DNA from: Isoetes taiwanensis
Lineage: Eukaryota; Streptophyta; Lycopodiopsida; Isoetales; Isoetaceae
Assembly (NCBI GenBank): GCA_021234155.1
Contig: JAJEKV010000026.1
Coordinates: 5,743,368-5,807,367, forward strand
DNA length: 64,000 nucleotides
Reading direction: 5' to 3'
Shown: one piece after another, positions 1 to 11,178 of the stretch
Position numbering within the stretch: the stretch's first letter is position 1
Layout of the letters: the number at the start of each line of letters is the position of its first letter
The notes under the pieces: model-generated
What the model was told of the DNA's origin: nothing
What the model saw: only the letters and a program-made list of their open reading frames with translations
Database searches by the model: none
Translations under genes and position numbers: made by a program

Positions 1-640
1 AATACTCCCTTCCATGAAGACAAACTTTGTCGATACATCAAAAATTAAATGAAAATGCTTGTGGTTAATTGAAGGTTCTTGTGGTTAGTCTATGTGGGGA
101 CATTGGTGTAATTTGTAGTCTTTTAAAACTGTTATTATATCCTAGAAGCAACAAATGAAATAGAAAACTTGGAAGAGGAACCTTGTAGCTCGGGTCAAGC
201 GAGGTCAAGCTTTGCACTGTTGCTGTGATAAACATCAAACTCCAATAAGAAAACTCAAACATGCACTTGTAATTCTAAATGGTCGTTTCATAGGAACATT
301 AGCATCAAGTTCCATAAGAGCATTAGCATCAAATGAATCTGGAGCACTTTGGATAAAGAACATTTGCAATTGTTGCAATTTGGAGTCGTTAAAATCATTT
401 TGTACCTCGTTGCATTCCTTCATGGCTCACATTTTGAGAATGTTTCTAGTCAGAAGCCTAGGGTGACGTCCTCTTCCACCCCTCGACCTGTGTCAACCTC
501 ACCTTGGAGATCATTTGATACAGTGGCTAAACTTACAGGTGTGCAGTTCTCTGAGTGGCTTTGCAAGGGCTTGGTGGCTCCCGCCACCTCAGTTCATGTC
601 TCATAAGCCATTGCCACCATGGTGGATAATAACAGGAAAG
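1..640. other. unassigned sequence
   Basis: I see no supported gene here. Short open frames exist on both strands, but none resembles a known family or extends through the region. A short repeated phrase around 295-330 (aagcattagcatcaa type) is the only local pattern. It is probably part of the decayed element to its right. Confidence 0.4.
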
Positions 641-689
641 AAGTTGTGTCCCATCTAGCAATTGCAAGCCAAGAAAGACTCCACGGATG

Positions 690-1760
690 TCCAGATCCCA
701 TCAGACGAGATCTTTTATGAGGTTCAAAAGTGCAGGGCAACTTTTGAGGATTTTGGGCTCCAGCGATGCAGTTAGCCATGAAGATCATCAACGACATGTG
801 GACATGTGGAGCAGTTGGTTGCATGTTCCGTGGTTTGCCACTTCACTGGCCCTTTCTTGAATCTGAAAAGCATGGGGTCTTGGTTATCTGGACACCTTCA
901 CAAGCTAGGGCTTCCTATTTATCAATCTATCAAGCTTATGGTAAAAGATCAATGTTGCTTTCTTTTGAGATTTGAATCTTCTGAGCTAGCTGCTCAACTC
1001 ATCAAACGAGATGTTGATCCTCTTTGAAAACATTTCTTGCTCTATCAGCAGTATGTTCCTGGATCCTTTCCAGCAAAGCCAGATGCCTTACATGCGCCGT
1101 TCTGATTTGCTATTGAAGATTTCCCTCCAGAGCTACAGGATTCCAAGTTCATTTCTGCCATTGCTAATGAGATTGGACTCCATTCCATAACCAATGGCAT
1201 CACTGAGATTTGTGTTGCAAAACCCATTCATCGTGATTTGCCTCAAACAATTATTGTCTAGAGTGGGCCCATGTTCTTTCTCTTTTAGCTGTCCCTGTTG
1301 AATGGTCCTGAGCTAGCCCTCATATTTCCTGAAGCCCCTCTCTCTACTCACAAGGTTCACCAGCAATGTCCTCCATCTGCTCCTTTAGCACTCCATGCTC
1401 CAAGATCAGCTCCCACCTCAATGGATATCTCTCACGCCCCTGTGACTGTCCCCCTTACTCTTCCAGTTGCAGCTCTCTCACCTTAGTCTCTGGATCACCA
1501 AATGCTGAGACTGGTTGAGATTCAAAGATCGTAAGAGCAAATTGAAGAGGCTCGTGGATAGTACATGGGCATTGAATATTGGCGTGACATCCACCCACCA
1601 CTGTTAGCCATGAAAGAGCATTCTCACATCCATTTAAGACGAGATAGTAACTTGTTCTCGCTTTGTTGTTGGTGACGAATTTAGCTTCTCTAAATTGCGG
1701 AAAGCTCAGAAACATCCACTGGCTCTTCGTGAACCATGAAAATCAGCCAAGGGATCTAAC
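690..1760 (+). pseudogene. decayed retroelement-like reading frame
   Basis: Joining the + frames across several stops and shifts gives a protein-like text with segments such as ATFEDFGLQRCS, LLRFESSELAAQLIKRD, IEDFPPELQDSKFISAIANE and ITEICVAKP. The order resembles the DUF4283-type N-terminal domain of plant LINE or copia-like polyproteins, where a line ending in a conserved hydrophobic pair is followed by a linker and a nucleic-acid-binding segment. A Pro/Ser-rich stretch follows (about 1,300-1,480), which is also common after that domain. There is no intact frame, no start codon I would defend and no associated reverse transcriptase nearby. The family assignment is an inference and could be wrong; the broken coding character is better supported. 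Confidence 0.3.
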
Positions 1761-3117
1761 TCCTTTGCATCCCAGCCCTCAGAGTACTTGATGGACAAGG
1801 GAATGCAAAATACTGGATGGCTCAATAGTTCTGAGAATAAAAAGAAGCTCAAAAATGCAAGATGCAAAGTACTATGCCATGTTGCTAAAGAGGATGCATG
1901 CATTGGAGGAGGGCATCACATAATTCTGCAATGTTGCCTGCAACGAGAGCCAGGATTTTGAGTACTTCAAGGAAAAACCAAGCTTGAGGATGAGGACATG
2001 AAGGAGTTAAAATGATTATGCCAACTATACATCAATACCAACCTGTAGTGAAATGTCAAAACAGAACCGTTTCCAGAGCGATTCTATAGTTTCTCGACTC
2101 GCCATCCGAGAAAACGGGCCATTTGTGTATACTTAGATTTTTTATTCACATCCTTTCAGACGGAAATGACAGGTCCGTCATTATCTTTCCATCCACTGTA
2201 AACTACATTGTAATGCTATTTTTTATTAATAAAAATTCATTGAATACTGCCGCTTTGTTTGTAGAAAGTAAATTATCTTATTGGTTTTGCATGCATTTTT
2301 TAGTTTCTCAACTCGCCATCCGAGAAAAGAAGGCCACTTGTAACCCTTAAGTTCTTTTGTTCCGCTAGAAAAAAGTCTCTTATTAAATAATAATGGAGCA
2401 CAAAATGATTAGCATGCCCTTGTGCCTTAAAGAAATAGGGTTCTCGAAAAAACATGGAAATTGCATGAGTCCCTCTTTAATATAATGCGACTTGATTGCT
2501 AAAATGGAAAGAATAATCGGGACAAAGTTACTTCTTTTGAAATGTGATCGTGCAGTTTGGCAAAACATCGTCTCTATTCTTCCTTCTATACCACAAGTAG
2601 TATGTTAAGGCCGATCATTTGATGAATTCTATGTATAAGATCATTCTTCCTAGAGATATGCCCCAAACAACAAAAGTGGCCCTTGGTGGTACCAGTGAAT
2701 CAACAGAAAGCAGTTTAGAAATGGGTTTGAGATAAGTTACTTCATCCCAATTTGACAATTTTGTAGTGGCAGATCATTCATAGATGTGTGCACGTCAATG
2801 TTTTGGTCCACAAGTTTCGTCCTGGGGTGCCTGCACCATGACCTTTATGTGGTCAGATGGGTGGCGATCGAGCATTGTTTCTTCTTGTGCAAGCATACTA
2901 GACCGGCTTGGTTGTGGCTTCAGATCAGAGTCTTTTCAATTGCAATTTTGAACAGTCAACATGCCTTATTGGCATTGTACCCAAATTCTAAGGATATTTT
3001 GGCGAAGAGGGCATTCCATTTGGCTTCAACATGAATCATTTGATTAATTTGAAAAAAGAAGAAATCTCTTCATTCTTAAAGGCAATATAGAGCCCTTGAT
3101 GCTCAAGTGCTCACACA
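1761..3117. other. unassigned AT-rich sequence
   Basis: No gene is supported. A short repeated phrase, TTTCTCGACTCGCCATCCGAGAAAA at about 2,091-2,115 and a near copy at about 2,304-2,327, forms a direct repeat. A coding-like + segment at 2,786-3,031 has no recognised family. Confidence 0.35.
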
Positions 3118-3247
3118 CAACACACAACTACCATTAACATTATTAATATAAACCATTGCATTTCACACATTTAAATTAAAATCCCCCTTAAACCCCCTTT
3201 GGTTTGGGTGCATATTCACACGGGGGGTTACTCCGGGCAACGAGAGC
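3118..3247 (+). repeat. left arm of 130-bp inverted repeat
   Basis: This arm runs from CAACACACAACTACC to CGAGAGC. Its reverse complement is found at 23,738-23,867. The first 107 bases differ at about two positions, and most other mismatches fall in the last 15 bases. The core contains runs of C (ATCCCCCTTAAACCCCCTTT). Inward of the arm, looser similarity to the right side persists around a CATGTACAA word (about 3,320 versus 23,710). Confidence 0.85.
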
Positions 3248-3366
3248 TGTAGGATGGGCATATTTGCCATTTATTCCAAGATCTGGACCGTACATAGTGA
3301 TCCTCGTTTGTGGGGTATGCATGTACAAGTTTAAGTATACTGTATATTAAAGTTTGCAAAATACTA

Positions 3367-3412
3367 CTAGAAACGTGTGCCCGGCAATGCCGGGCATTAG
3401 TCGTGGACGTAT
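3367..3412 (-). mobile_element. Helitron 3' terminus (Helitron 1)
   Basis: On the - strand, an uninterrupted hairpin (TGCCCGGC, loop AT, GCCGGGCA; + coordinates 3,378-3,396) is followed 7 bases later by CTAG ending at 3,367. The next - strand base is T, as expected for insertion between A and T. The terminal 45 bases are almost identical to the + strand terminus at 37,786, so both belong to one family. The element extends toward higher coordinates. Its 5' end is not resolved: a TCTATATG start at 4,566 (-) is possible, but the symmetry of the surrounding element favours an end near 7.1-7.2 kb. Confidence 0.7.
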
Positions 3413-5230
3413 GAATCAGTAGAGATAATGCAGTTTGTAGGTGGAATAAAAAGTTGTAAGTGTATTTATATTTATAGACGTAATGGAGTGTCATTGGCAA
3501 ATGGTTTAGGGATGCAAAAATAATCAAATGTATAGGATGGACCAGAATGGGTAGACTTAAAGAAGTGCATAGAGTTTAGAGTCTTGGTTGTGATGGATTG
3601 CAAATCCAATGACTGCAATTGGAGCATAGTGTAGATCCTGCTACCTGATATTGCAATATAAGAGTTCTACCTTTCTAATTGCTATTCGCATTGTTGGCTT
3701 GCCTTACTGAAAGCATGTGTTGACTACATGTTACATCAAACTGTTAAGTATATATTTATACTAACTGCCACATCATGAGGTTAAAACATAATGCAAATTG
3801 TTAAATATTGCTTCACACTAAATGTCATGCCATTAGATTAGAAATTGTATTGCAAATGGAGCCTAAGGAATGGCCTTCGCCTATCCTTGGTTATCTTGTG
3901 CTGCTACCTTAACAATGTTGTTATCTTTTCACCCCAATGCCGTAACAAAATTTCCGAGCGGAAGTCAATATTCATCGTGAGAGATCCTTAAACCTTACGT
4001 GTATGATTTATCCAACATGTTTGACTCGCATATACGTAATTCACCACAATCTTTCAGATAGATATCCATGTGGACTAATGGTTTGTATCAAATAAACATT
4101 CATGAGGACAAATGATTAGTATCGTGTGCCATGGGCAAAACTCAATGGAGGTGATAATTTATAATCAAGATTTCCATTAATTGGGTACAATGACTAAGGT
4201 CCATCGTAATCAATGGTTTTTACATATTATTACAAATGGCTGTGTATGTCTTTTACCTCTACATTACCTTTCATTTTTTATATTCCAAAAGGTCCTGATT
4301 TTCCTTCCATGATTAGTCTAGCATGTTTGTAAAATCATGGTATGTCTGCTAAAGATGGCCAGAGATTCATACATGTAGCTTGGCATTCTAGCTTCAAGAT
4401 AAACAATTTTGCACTTGAATTAGTAATTCCATTCCGTTTCCTTTTAATGAGCATGTTTGCAAGTTGACATGATTACTCATTTATGAGGCAACATGATACC
4501 ACATGACAATATAGGCTCATTGCAAAACCGTGTTGAACAAATATGAGGAAAAACCTTGCATATAGATCGTTAAGTTATTTCCATACAAAACCATGTTGAA
4601 GTAGTAAAATATTCTACTTGCTTACACGTACATCTGCCATTGTTAATTTCCTCATTTTGTTCTATGGTTCTAAGAGTTTTGCTTAAAGAAATTGCATAAT
4701 ACTGACTTCCAATGCCAAATTTGGTCAAGTGGCGAGTGACCCAAATAGTTCTGCTAACATTCAGAGAGAAGAAAAATTTGGAATGATAACAATAATAAAT
4801 CAAGGCAAAAAAAAAAGGAGTTTTTCGTTAGATAACTTATAGAGCTTCTAAGCTGTTTGGATGGGGTCAGTTCTCAATCCCCATAGTAAGGATAGTCAAT
4901 TTTATTCACTGCAATCATACACCCCATCTGTGCATAGGGACCAACCAAGAAAAACGGAAGACAAAGGCACAGAAAGAAGAAATGTCTCAGATAATTTCTG
5001 ATTTTCCAGATAATGTTATTGTTTAAAGGCAATGCTATTGTTTCAACAAAAATTTGACTTACATAACAATCGGTGCATGTAATTGCCTGACACTCAGTGC
5101 ATATCGGACTGGGAGTTCCAGGATGCCTAATACTGACTTCCATCGACAGGGAATTCCGGGATGCCTAATACTGACTTCCATATCATGGAGCTATGAAACA
5201 ACAACTTTTATGTGTTATTTTTGGAACCAC
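3413..5230. other. unassigned sequence inside putative Helitron 1
   Basis: The stretch is AT-rich without a supported gene. A phrase GGATGCCTAATACTGACTTCC is repeated at about 5,122 and 5,158, and part of it (ATACTGACTTCCA) also occurs near 4,698. This may be Helitron filler or intron sequence. Confidence 0.4.
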
Positions 5231-7065
5231 GTTTGTTCCACGATGTTGAAACTCCAAGAAAGGCTTCTTGCGGATTGCTTTAGACCCTACCCAAGACCTG
5301 TAAGAGAGTAAACTTTTGTAACCAAAATAAATAACATAATGGATTTTAGATATTATCATACCTAAAGCTGCCCAGCTCAGCAGAGAAAATAATTAGTTAA
5401 GGATCTTCCAGATTAAAGACATTTTACTGCAAAGTAAGATGTAAAGGTTGGGCTGGCACATTGCAAAACAATCTAGGAATGTAGTCTAAGATGCTCTCCA
5501 TACCTTGTCAAGCTGCATGCATAATTCAAAAAACAAAGACCAAAGGCAAACTTGCAGACATGGTCTAAGCAAAAACATGTTTCATCAATATTATTGTCGC
5601 TGCCATTGCCAAAGCATTGAGTGTTCATAGTTGCTCTTGGGATATGAGCCAACGGAATAAGAAAGCAATGTATTTAAATAAAAGGCACTCTAGGTTCAGC
5701 CCACATATGACATATCCACTCTAGGTTCTGCGTATACCAAAGTTGAAAGTTACCTCAGGGAGTAAACACATAAAAACCACTGCAGAACCTTCAAGTTGAT
5801 ATGTCTTCCATGATAAGCTCCAAATAAAACATAATCACTATGAAAATCAAGAACTTATCTTTTCGGTTTGAATGTAGGAGTTTTGATCCAAGTTATCTTT
5901 CTGAATCATCTAACTCGAACTCAAGCAAAGCATTTGCTGGTAATATCAATGCTGGTAATATCAATATACAGTAATTATAATGAGTAGCCAATTACCTGAA
6001 GCAATAGCTTGAAGCATTTTAGCTATTACTTTGTTGCTGCATTCTTTTTTGAACACCATCTGAAAAATGTGAAAGAGTGTAAAACGCTGGCAACTGGGTG
6101 CAAATAGATGCTTGAAGAAATAAAATATTACAGGCCATCCATAATGTGAGACTGGGGCAGAGATACCTTCAATTCCACCTTCTCAAATCTGTCCTCATTC
6201 CCTTCTTATTTCCTGCTCCATGTAGATCATCGTTAAACATGATAATATGTATTCCGGTATTAGATTACAAGTGGCTCAAAAGTAAGAGCAGCTCCCAATA
6301 TTTTATTTATATGTGCATCTTTTCTACTGCGCTTGAATCTCTCCAGCTGTGATCCAAGACCTTCATTGACAAAAGCTAGACTACTTGCATCCTGTAGGTA
6401 CAACATGCAGCCCATGTACACAGATGCACTTTGCGTTGGATTTGCCTCCGCCATAAAGATATGGGCCAATGTCCCTTTCATGTCATTGAAGACATCAACA
6501 TTCACTAAATCACGTAATCACTTAGTATTTAAGATCCACCATATGATATGTAGAGATGAAATAAAAGTTCCCCAAAAGGAAATAACATCATCTAAAGTAG
6601 AGATGAAATAGAACTAAAAATCCCCAAGAAATAAGAAAGAATTGTAAATATAGAAAATAATTTCAAGAACCAGTAATGGTTAAATTTTACCCTTCGTTGC
6701 TTCTTCTGGTATTTCCCATTGCAGGGTGCTCTTCTTCACCAAATACAAATAAGATTTATAATTTCTAAAGAGAGGTACTCCTGATGGGCTTGATAATCGC
6801 TTACCTGGTTGATAATCGCTTACCTGGTCATGGGAATGAAGCTTGTAATGGAAATGAAGCCCACTTCGAATGAAACCTTTACAAAAAGAATAAGACAAAT
6901 GAGAGAATTTGGATGCATAAAAACAGATCTATGGCACTGGAAAATCATACCTCACTGCTTGAAAGCAATGACACTCCGATATGAGGACTTGGATCAGATG
7001 CTGCTCGAACTTCTGTTACAACAACAGATACAACTAATGCATGTTGCCAAAACAATAACCCATTT
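5230..7065 (-). pseudogene. exons of an unrecognised host gene, possibly captured
   Basis: On the - strand, several stretches look like plant exons with splice signals. From the 5' side they are: one at about 7,035-6,950 reading ...VVVTEVRAASDPSPHIGVS..., ended by GTATGA; one near 6,770-6,692 reading KKSTLQWEIPEEATK, ended by GTAAAA; one at about 6,504-6,270 reading VNVDVFNDMKGTLAHIF...LAFVNEGLGSQLERFKR; one at about 6,062-5,995 (MVFKKECSNKVIAKMLQAIA), ended by GTAATT; and possibly one at about 5,298-5,235. The 6,692-to-6,504 junction stays in frame. I do not recognise the protein. Its orientation matches Helitron 1, which fits gene capture. A 20-bp tandem duplication lies at about 6,790-6,828. 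The exon calls rest on eye-read frames only. Confidence 0.35.
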
Positions 7066-7422
7066 ATAAAATGATGCATTACATGCATAGGAAACTCTAG
7101 TGACAGTCCAGATCTTACCCTTTTTTTGGATGAAACAAGAAAATGCCAGAAGATGCTTTCACGTATTTAGATGAACACTTGCCATTATCGGCAACATGAA
7201 ACAAAACCGTGAATCGAATATACGCTTTTAAGATGGCTGGAACAAAGCAAAAATGTGGAACGGAATAGGTCTCCTCCTTGCGGTCCCTCCCTGCGACACT
7301 GTTACGAACTGGAAGCTTCCACTGGTTCTATTCAACCACTACGAATCCTCCTGCCAATGCCCATTAAGCGCATCGGCTCTACTCACCCTGAAAAAAATAC
7401 ACGATCCGGCATAACAGATCTG

Positions 7423-7449
7423 GACCCGGGTAAAAGCACGAAAGGGTGT
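7423..7449 (+). repeat. left copy of inner inverted repeat
   Basis: The sequence GACCCGGGTAAAAGCACGAAAGGGTGT is matched in inverted orientation at 23,443-23,474, where the copy has a 4-base insertion and two substitutions. A shared 22-mer core with one mismatch is very unlikely by chance in 64 kb. GTACAT words follow directly on the inner side at both copies. Confidence 0.65.
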
Positions 7450-7520
7450 ACGTACATCGTACTGAATTGAAGGACGAATTTGTGCTTTTTTGGGGTACAT
7501 TTTAGATGTACATCAAGATA
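7450..7520. repeat. GTACAT cluster, left subterminal
   Basis: Just inside the left inner repeat there are about four GTACAT or ATGTAC words (CGTACATCGTAC, GGTACATTTTAGATGTACATC). The right inner repeat has a matching cluster at 23,398-23,423. This is the usual place for transposase-binding subterminal repeats in TIR transposons. Confidence 0.5.
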
Positions 7521-8589
7521 CTATGGTTTATCGTTTTGTGTCAAATATGCAATGATTGCAAGATCATCCCTGACATTCCCCCCGAAATTCTTGGTTAACC
7601 ACCGAACCACCGAACCAATTGAATGGATCCGTCCCTCCCTTTCCGAAATTCCCCTTTTCACAGGGGCTAACACCGAACGAATTCGAGAAGCAAAACACAT
7701 GCCAATTGAATCTACAAGAAATACAAATCAATTTCAATCTGTTCATGGAGGGTGAGAATTCCAATGGAAGTGATGGTTCTAAGCGTAAGTATGCCGACAT
7801 TGGCGGTGTTATGCCACAAAACAAATAAAGCAAATAAGTGTTGACAATCGGTAGATTGCATCCTCGATTCTTCGCAAACGCTTCGTCGTGATCAAAGATT
7901 AGTTTTTGTGATCGTTTGTTGCAAGATGACGTGCTTTTTCCCCGTTTTGAACCCAGAATTGGAAATCCTTCGAAGTTATTGTTATGAAATCAATGATCGA
8001 AACTTGAAAAGATGGGCTTCAAGAAGTAAAGTCTCGCTAATAGCAAAGATAAATTGGCTGCAAAACATTCACTTTGTTATCAATGATTGTTGGAAAAAAG
8101 GAGATATAAACAAGAATGTTTCTTCAAAATTGCTAAAGATACACCCAAGAAATTTATCCAAATCTGCAGCAAGAAGGAAGATAATGTCATTAAGTGGAGC
8201 AAATGTATGGGCTTTGGCGGGAAGGATGCCAAGATCAAATAGAATCGATGATTCAATCAAATGTCGTTAAATTGAATTTTGGCTTGACAATACCAAAGTT
8301 TCACCAAAGGTTAGAGATGTCATGAAGAGGAGAACACTATCAATACAATACCTTGATATCTCTCACGGGTTTGCTCTTGTAATTGAATCAATTCAGTTTT
8401 GGAGATTATGTTTTCTTCCAAAATTCTTTCATGATTTTCTTCCATACATTCTAGTTCTCGTTCGAAAGTGACCTGTTAATGAATACACATGGTTTTCATG
8501 AAATGTATTGCATTTTACATTGTTTACATTTATACATTGTTTACACAAAGAGCGTAAATCTTGCAAAGGATGTGCTATTAGGTACTTTT

Positions 8590-8935
8590 TAGATGTACAT
8601 CCATTAACACTTACATGTCCATGCAAACGCATTTACATGTACTTGAATATCAAAATTACATCATTTTACTGCTTTAGTGTACTTTCGGTAATGAAGCCAA
8701 ACAAATCGACATATGTACATTAGTTGTACTAATATTGTAACATTAATGTGATGTACTAATATTGGAACATTAAGTAGATGTACACCGGATGTACATTGGA
8801 TGTACATTGGATGTCTGATATGCATCGATGGAACTGTTGGTACGTACATTAGATGTCTTGATGTACATTAGATGTACATTAGATGTCTGATAACAATCGC
8901 TGGAACTTGTTGGATGGACATTTTATGTACATAGA
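8590..8935. repeat. GTACAT array in gene A intron
   Basis: About fifteen GTACAT/ATGTAC words occur here, many as the palindrome ATGTACAT, in phrases such as TTAGATGTACATTAGATGTC and ATTGGATGTACATTGG. The array sits between two coding blocks of gene A, so it is either intronic or an insertion. Confidence 0.75.
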
Positions 8936-10143
8936 CTATATAGTTCAATACTCTTTTGGCATCCGGTTGCGGCATCATTTTGCTAACATGGTCTTTAATG
9001 GTTTTATTATTGCGATCACGAGCTTTATCAACGGTTTGTATATCGAATCCCGATACCAAAATTCGCCTTCGACAGTTCGAAAGTATCCAAAACCTGATTG
9101 CATAAGGAAATTGAAGGAGAGAAACACATGTTGTTGTGTCAAACATGAGCAAGCGGATCTGTATGCAAAAGGCCTTCAATGATATGAGGAGATCCCTACA
9201 TGTTAATTGCACTTCTTTGCCGCAGTTGTTCCATGCATCCCAAAAAACAATGGAGTATGTCAAGCAAACAAGAAGACTTTTGATAATGTTAGTATCTTGT
9301 GGAGGTCAACGGTTTAAAAAATTTGTGACGGATGAATGGCATAAACTAAAATGCATCAAAGGCGAATGTGATGAATGTGAAGTGAAGAAATTTGACATCC
9401 GTCCAAACGAGGAAGATGGAATTGAGAATGTGGACCGGCAAGTATATGCATATGTCAATGAGCCATCCAAAAAAGTACATCCGAAAGGCTTAGATTAGTT
9501 GATCGTAATGACAAAGCATCCGCTTTGTTAAAGAACATGAAAAATCAGCTTGCTAAGTTTACGTGATCATAACTTTACGTTAATTAATCGGGCAGAGAGC
9601 AAACAAGCAGTTTAAAAGATGTGTTGAGAAACTCCCCTATAATAGTGTGTTGTCCGTTGTTGACTTTGCAGAGAACTACACATTGAAACCGGGAGACGGG
9701 CGTGCAATCCGAGCATTGGAATCCGATCAAATTAGTATTTTGGTCCATATTTCAATGATGAAAATAGAAGGTAAGCTTAAAAAAATATTGCATTTCTATG
9801 TTTTGGGATGACGAAAAGCATGACACTCATTTTGTGCAACATGGTTTTAAATTACATTTGGGGTGGCTTAAGAATAATGGAGGTGGACACATAAACCTTC
9901 ATTATGTGTGGTCGGATGGTTGTGCATCTCAATTCAAATCTGAATCAGTAGATACCATGTTGAAAATAAAATTCGAGTGATATGGAATTTCTTTGGATCC
10001 GCCATGGGAAAGGCACACATGATGGCGAGGCTGGTATAGCAAAGTTGTGGCTTGAGAGCGGCGAAAAAACAAAATGGCATGCCGATGGAAAAAAGTAAAA
10101 CGGCAATGCGCTTTTAAGGGCCAAGGAATCGGATTGTGAAAGG

Positions 10144-10836
10144 GTGTTTTGGGAGGTTGGAAAAACAGATGTGAACAGGCAGCAAGCATTCAATTGCAAG
10201 ACTTTACCTGGTACTCAGCAGATACATTCTGTGTCAACTATAAACCCAGCAGATCCAACAAAGTTGCTATGCAGACCACTCTCGTGCTTTTGTGATGCTT
10301 GCATTAACTTCAATTGGTTGAATTGTGAGAACATTAAACATTGTGGAGAATGGTCTCTAAAAAGTTTGGAGCCCACAGATCATATTGCCTCTTGTGGTGA
10401 AGCTGAAAATGATGTGGATGTTTTGTATGCAGAAGACGAGGCTGGTTTAGATGACACTGTAGGAGTTTCAGATGTATTTGTGTCTTTTGCAGCACCAGAC
10501 AATGTGGAAGGTGTTTCATACTATGTTATCATGTGCACCAGGGAAAAGCATGCATTGGAAGAAGATTCAATTGATGACTATGGAAATGATTACTCTGCTG
10601 GCACTAGTGTCATTGAAGGACAATATTATGAACTAATCCCAGGCTGCCACAATAAGTATAAACTGCTTCCTACTAAGAATGTTTTGGTACCTGTAGAATC
10701 TGTGATTGGGGTTCGAATCCCATTCAAGAAAGTAAAACACAAGCTGAAGGGGGCAAGCACAGCATTTCACTTGCCAGATGAAGTCCATGAGACATTGTTA
10801 TCACAACTTCCAGCAATTGTAGATGACTTGGACTAA
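10144..10836 (+). CDS. open C-terminal part of gene A
   Basis: This is the longest surviving open stretch of gene A, about 230 codons ending at TAA 10,834-10,836. It has no convincing ATG at its left edge, so it is an exon or fragment and not a separate gene. It contains RPLSCFCDACINFNWLNCEN, a Cys-rich segment also seen near the end of related transposon proteins. An acidic stretch (VDVLYAEDEAGLDDTVGVSD) follows, then a mixed hydrophobic and basic end (VRIPFKKVKHKLKGAS) finishing in VDDLD. No signal peptide or membrane span is visible. Confidence 0.55.
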   Translation: MFWEVGKTDVNRQQAFNCKTLPGTQQIHSVSTINPADPTKLLCRPLSCFCDACINFNWLNCENIKHCGEWSLKSLEPTDHIASCGEAENDVDVLYAEDEAGLDDTVGVSDVFVSFAAPDNVEGVSYYVIMCTREKHALEEDSIDDYGNDYSAGTSVIEGQYYELIPGCHNKYKLLPTKNVLVPVESVIGVRIPFKKVKHKLKGASTAFHLPDEVHETLLSQLPAIVDDLD

Positions 10837-10919
10837 GTCAGATCTGTGGTACTTTCCAGAAATATTGTAATACTTTGTTCATATAAGAGATAAGAACTGA
10901 ACAAATTTTCATTGTACAT

Positions 10920-11005
10920 GACAAAACAACTACTTCAATAGTGCATTAGGTACATCAATGTACATAATATGTACATCCTATGTACATCTGTTGTACATTC
11001 CAGAG
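10920..11005. repeat. GTACAT cluster between genes A and B
   Basis: Six GTACAT-type words occur in about 80 bases, just past the gene A stop, in the gap before the end of gene B at 11,179. They include TGTACATAATATGTACATCC. Confidence 0.6.
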
Positions 11006-11178
11006 ATATTTGTTAAGTGTAAGTTGATTAGAATTGAACATAAGAAAGTTGAATTACATAAACATTAAAAATAGTTTCAGTCATGGCAAAGATAAGAAAT
11101 GGACAGGTTTTCATGTAACAATGGTTCATATATTTATATTGTGGACATAAATACAACACACCTGAAAGTGAGCATGGC

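Larger units (their letters stand above)
7745..10836 (+). pseudogene. gene A: DUF7869-like transposon protein, decayed
   Basis: The N-terminus starts at ATG 7,745 (MEGENSNGSDGSKRKYADIG) after the inner repeat. Later blocks in order: EFWLDNTKVSPKVRDVMKRR (8,273-8,332), a long GTACAT-rich probable intron (about 8,450-8,930), STVRKYPKPDCIRKLKERNT with CCCVKHEQADLYAK (about 9,070-9,170), a Cys/His segment to 9,498, VVDFAENYTL (about 9,656), DDEKHDTHFVQHGFKLHLGW and HYVWSDGCASQFKS (9,807-9,950), then a C-terminal frame to 10,836. The order (CCC..H, DFAENYT, VWSDGC..QFK, late CFC..C) is one I associate with plant and animal proteins of the DUF7869 type. Several frameshifts and stops (for example near 9,565 and 9,980) break it. 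Its function is probably transposition, by context only. Confidence 0.6.

Noticed and set aside
10705-10722. GGTTCGAATCCC resembling a tRNA B box
   Set aside because: There is no A box or clover-leaf around it, and it lies in frame within the gene A C-terminus (SVIGVRIPF).
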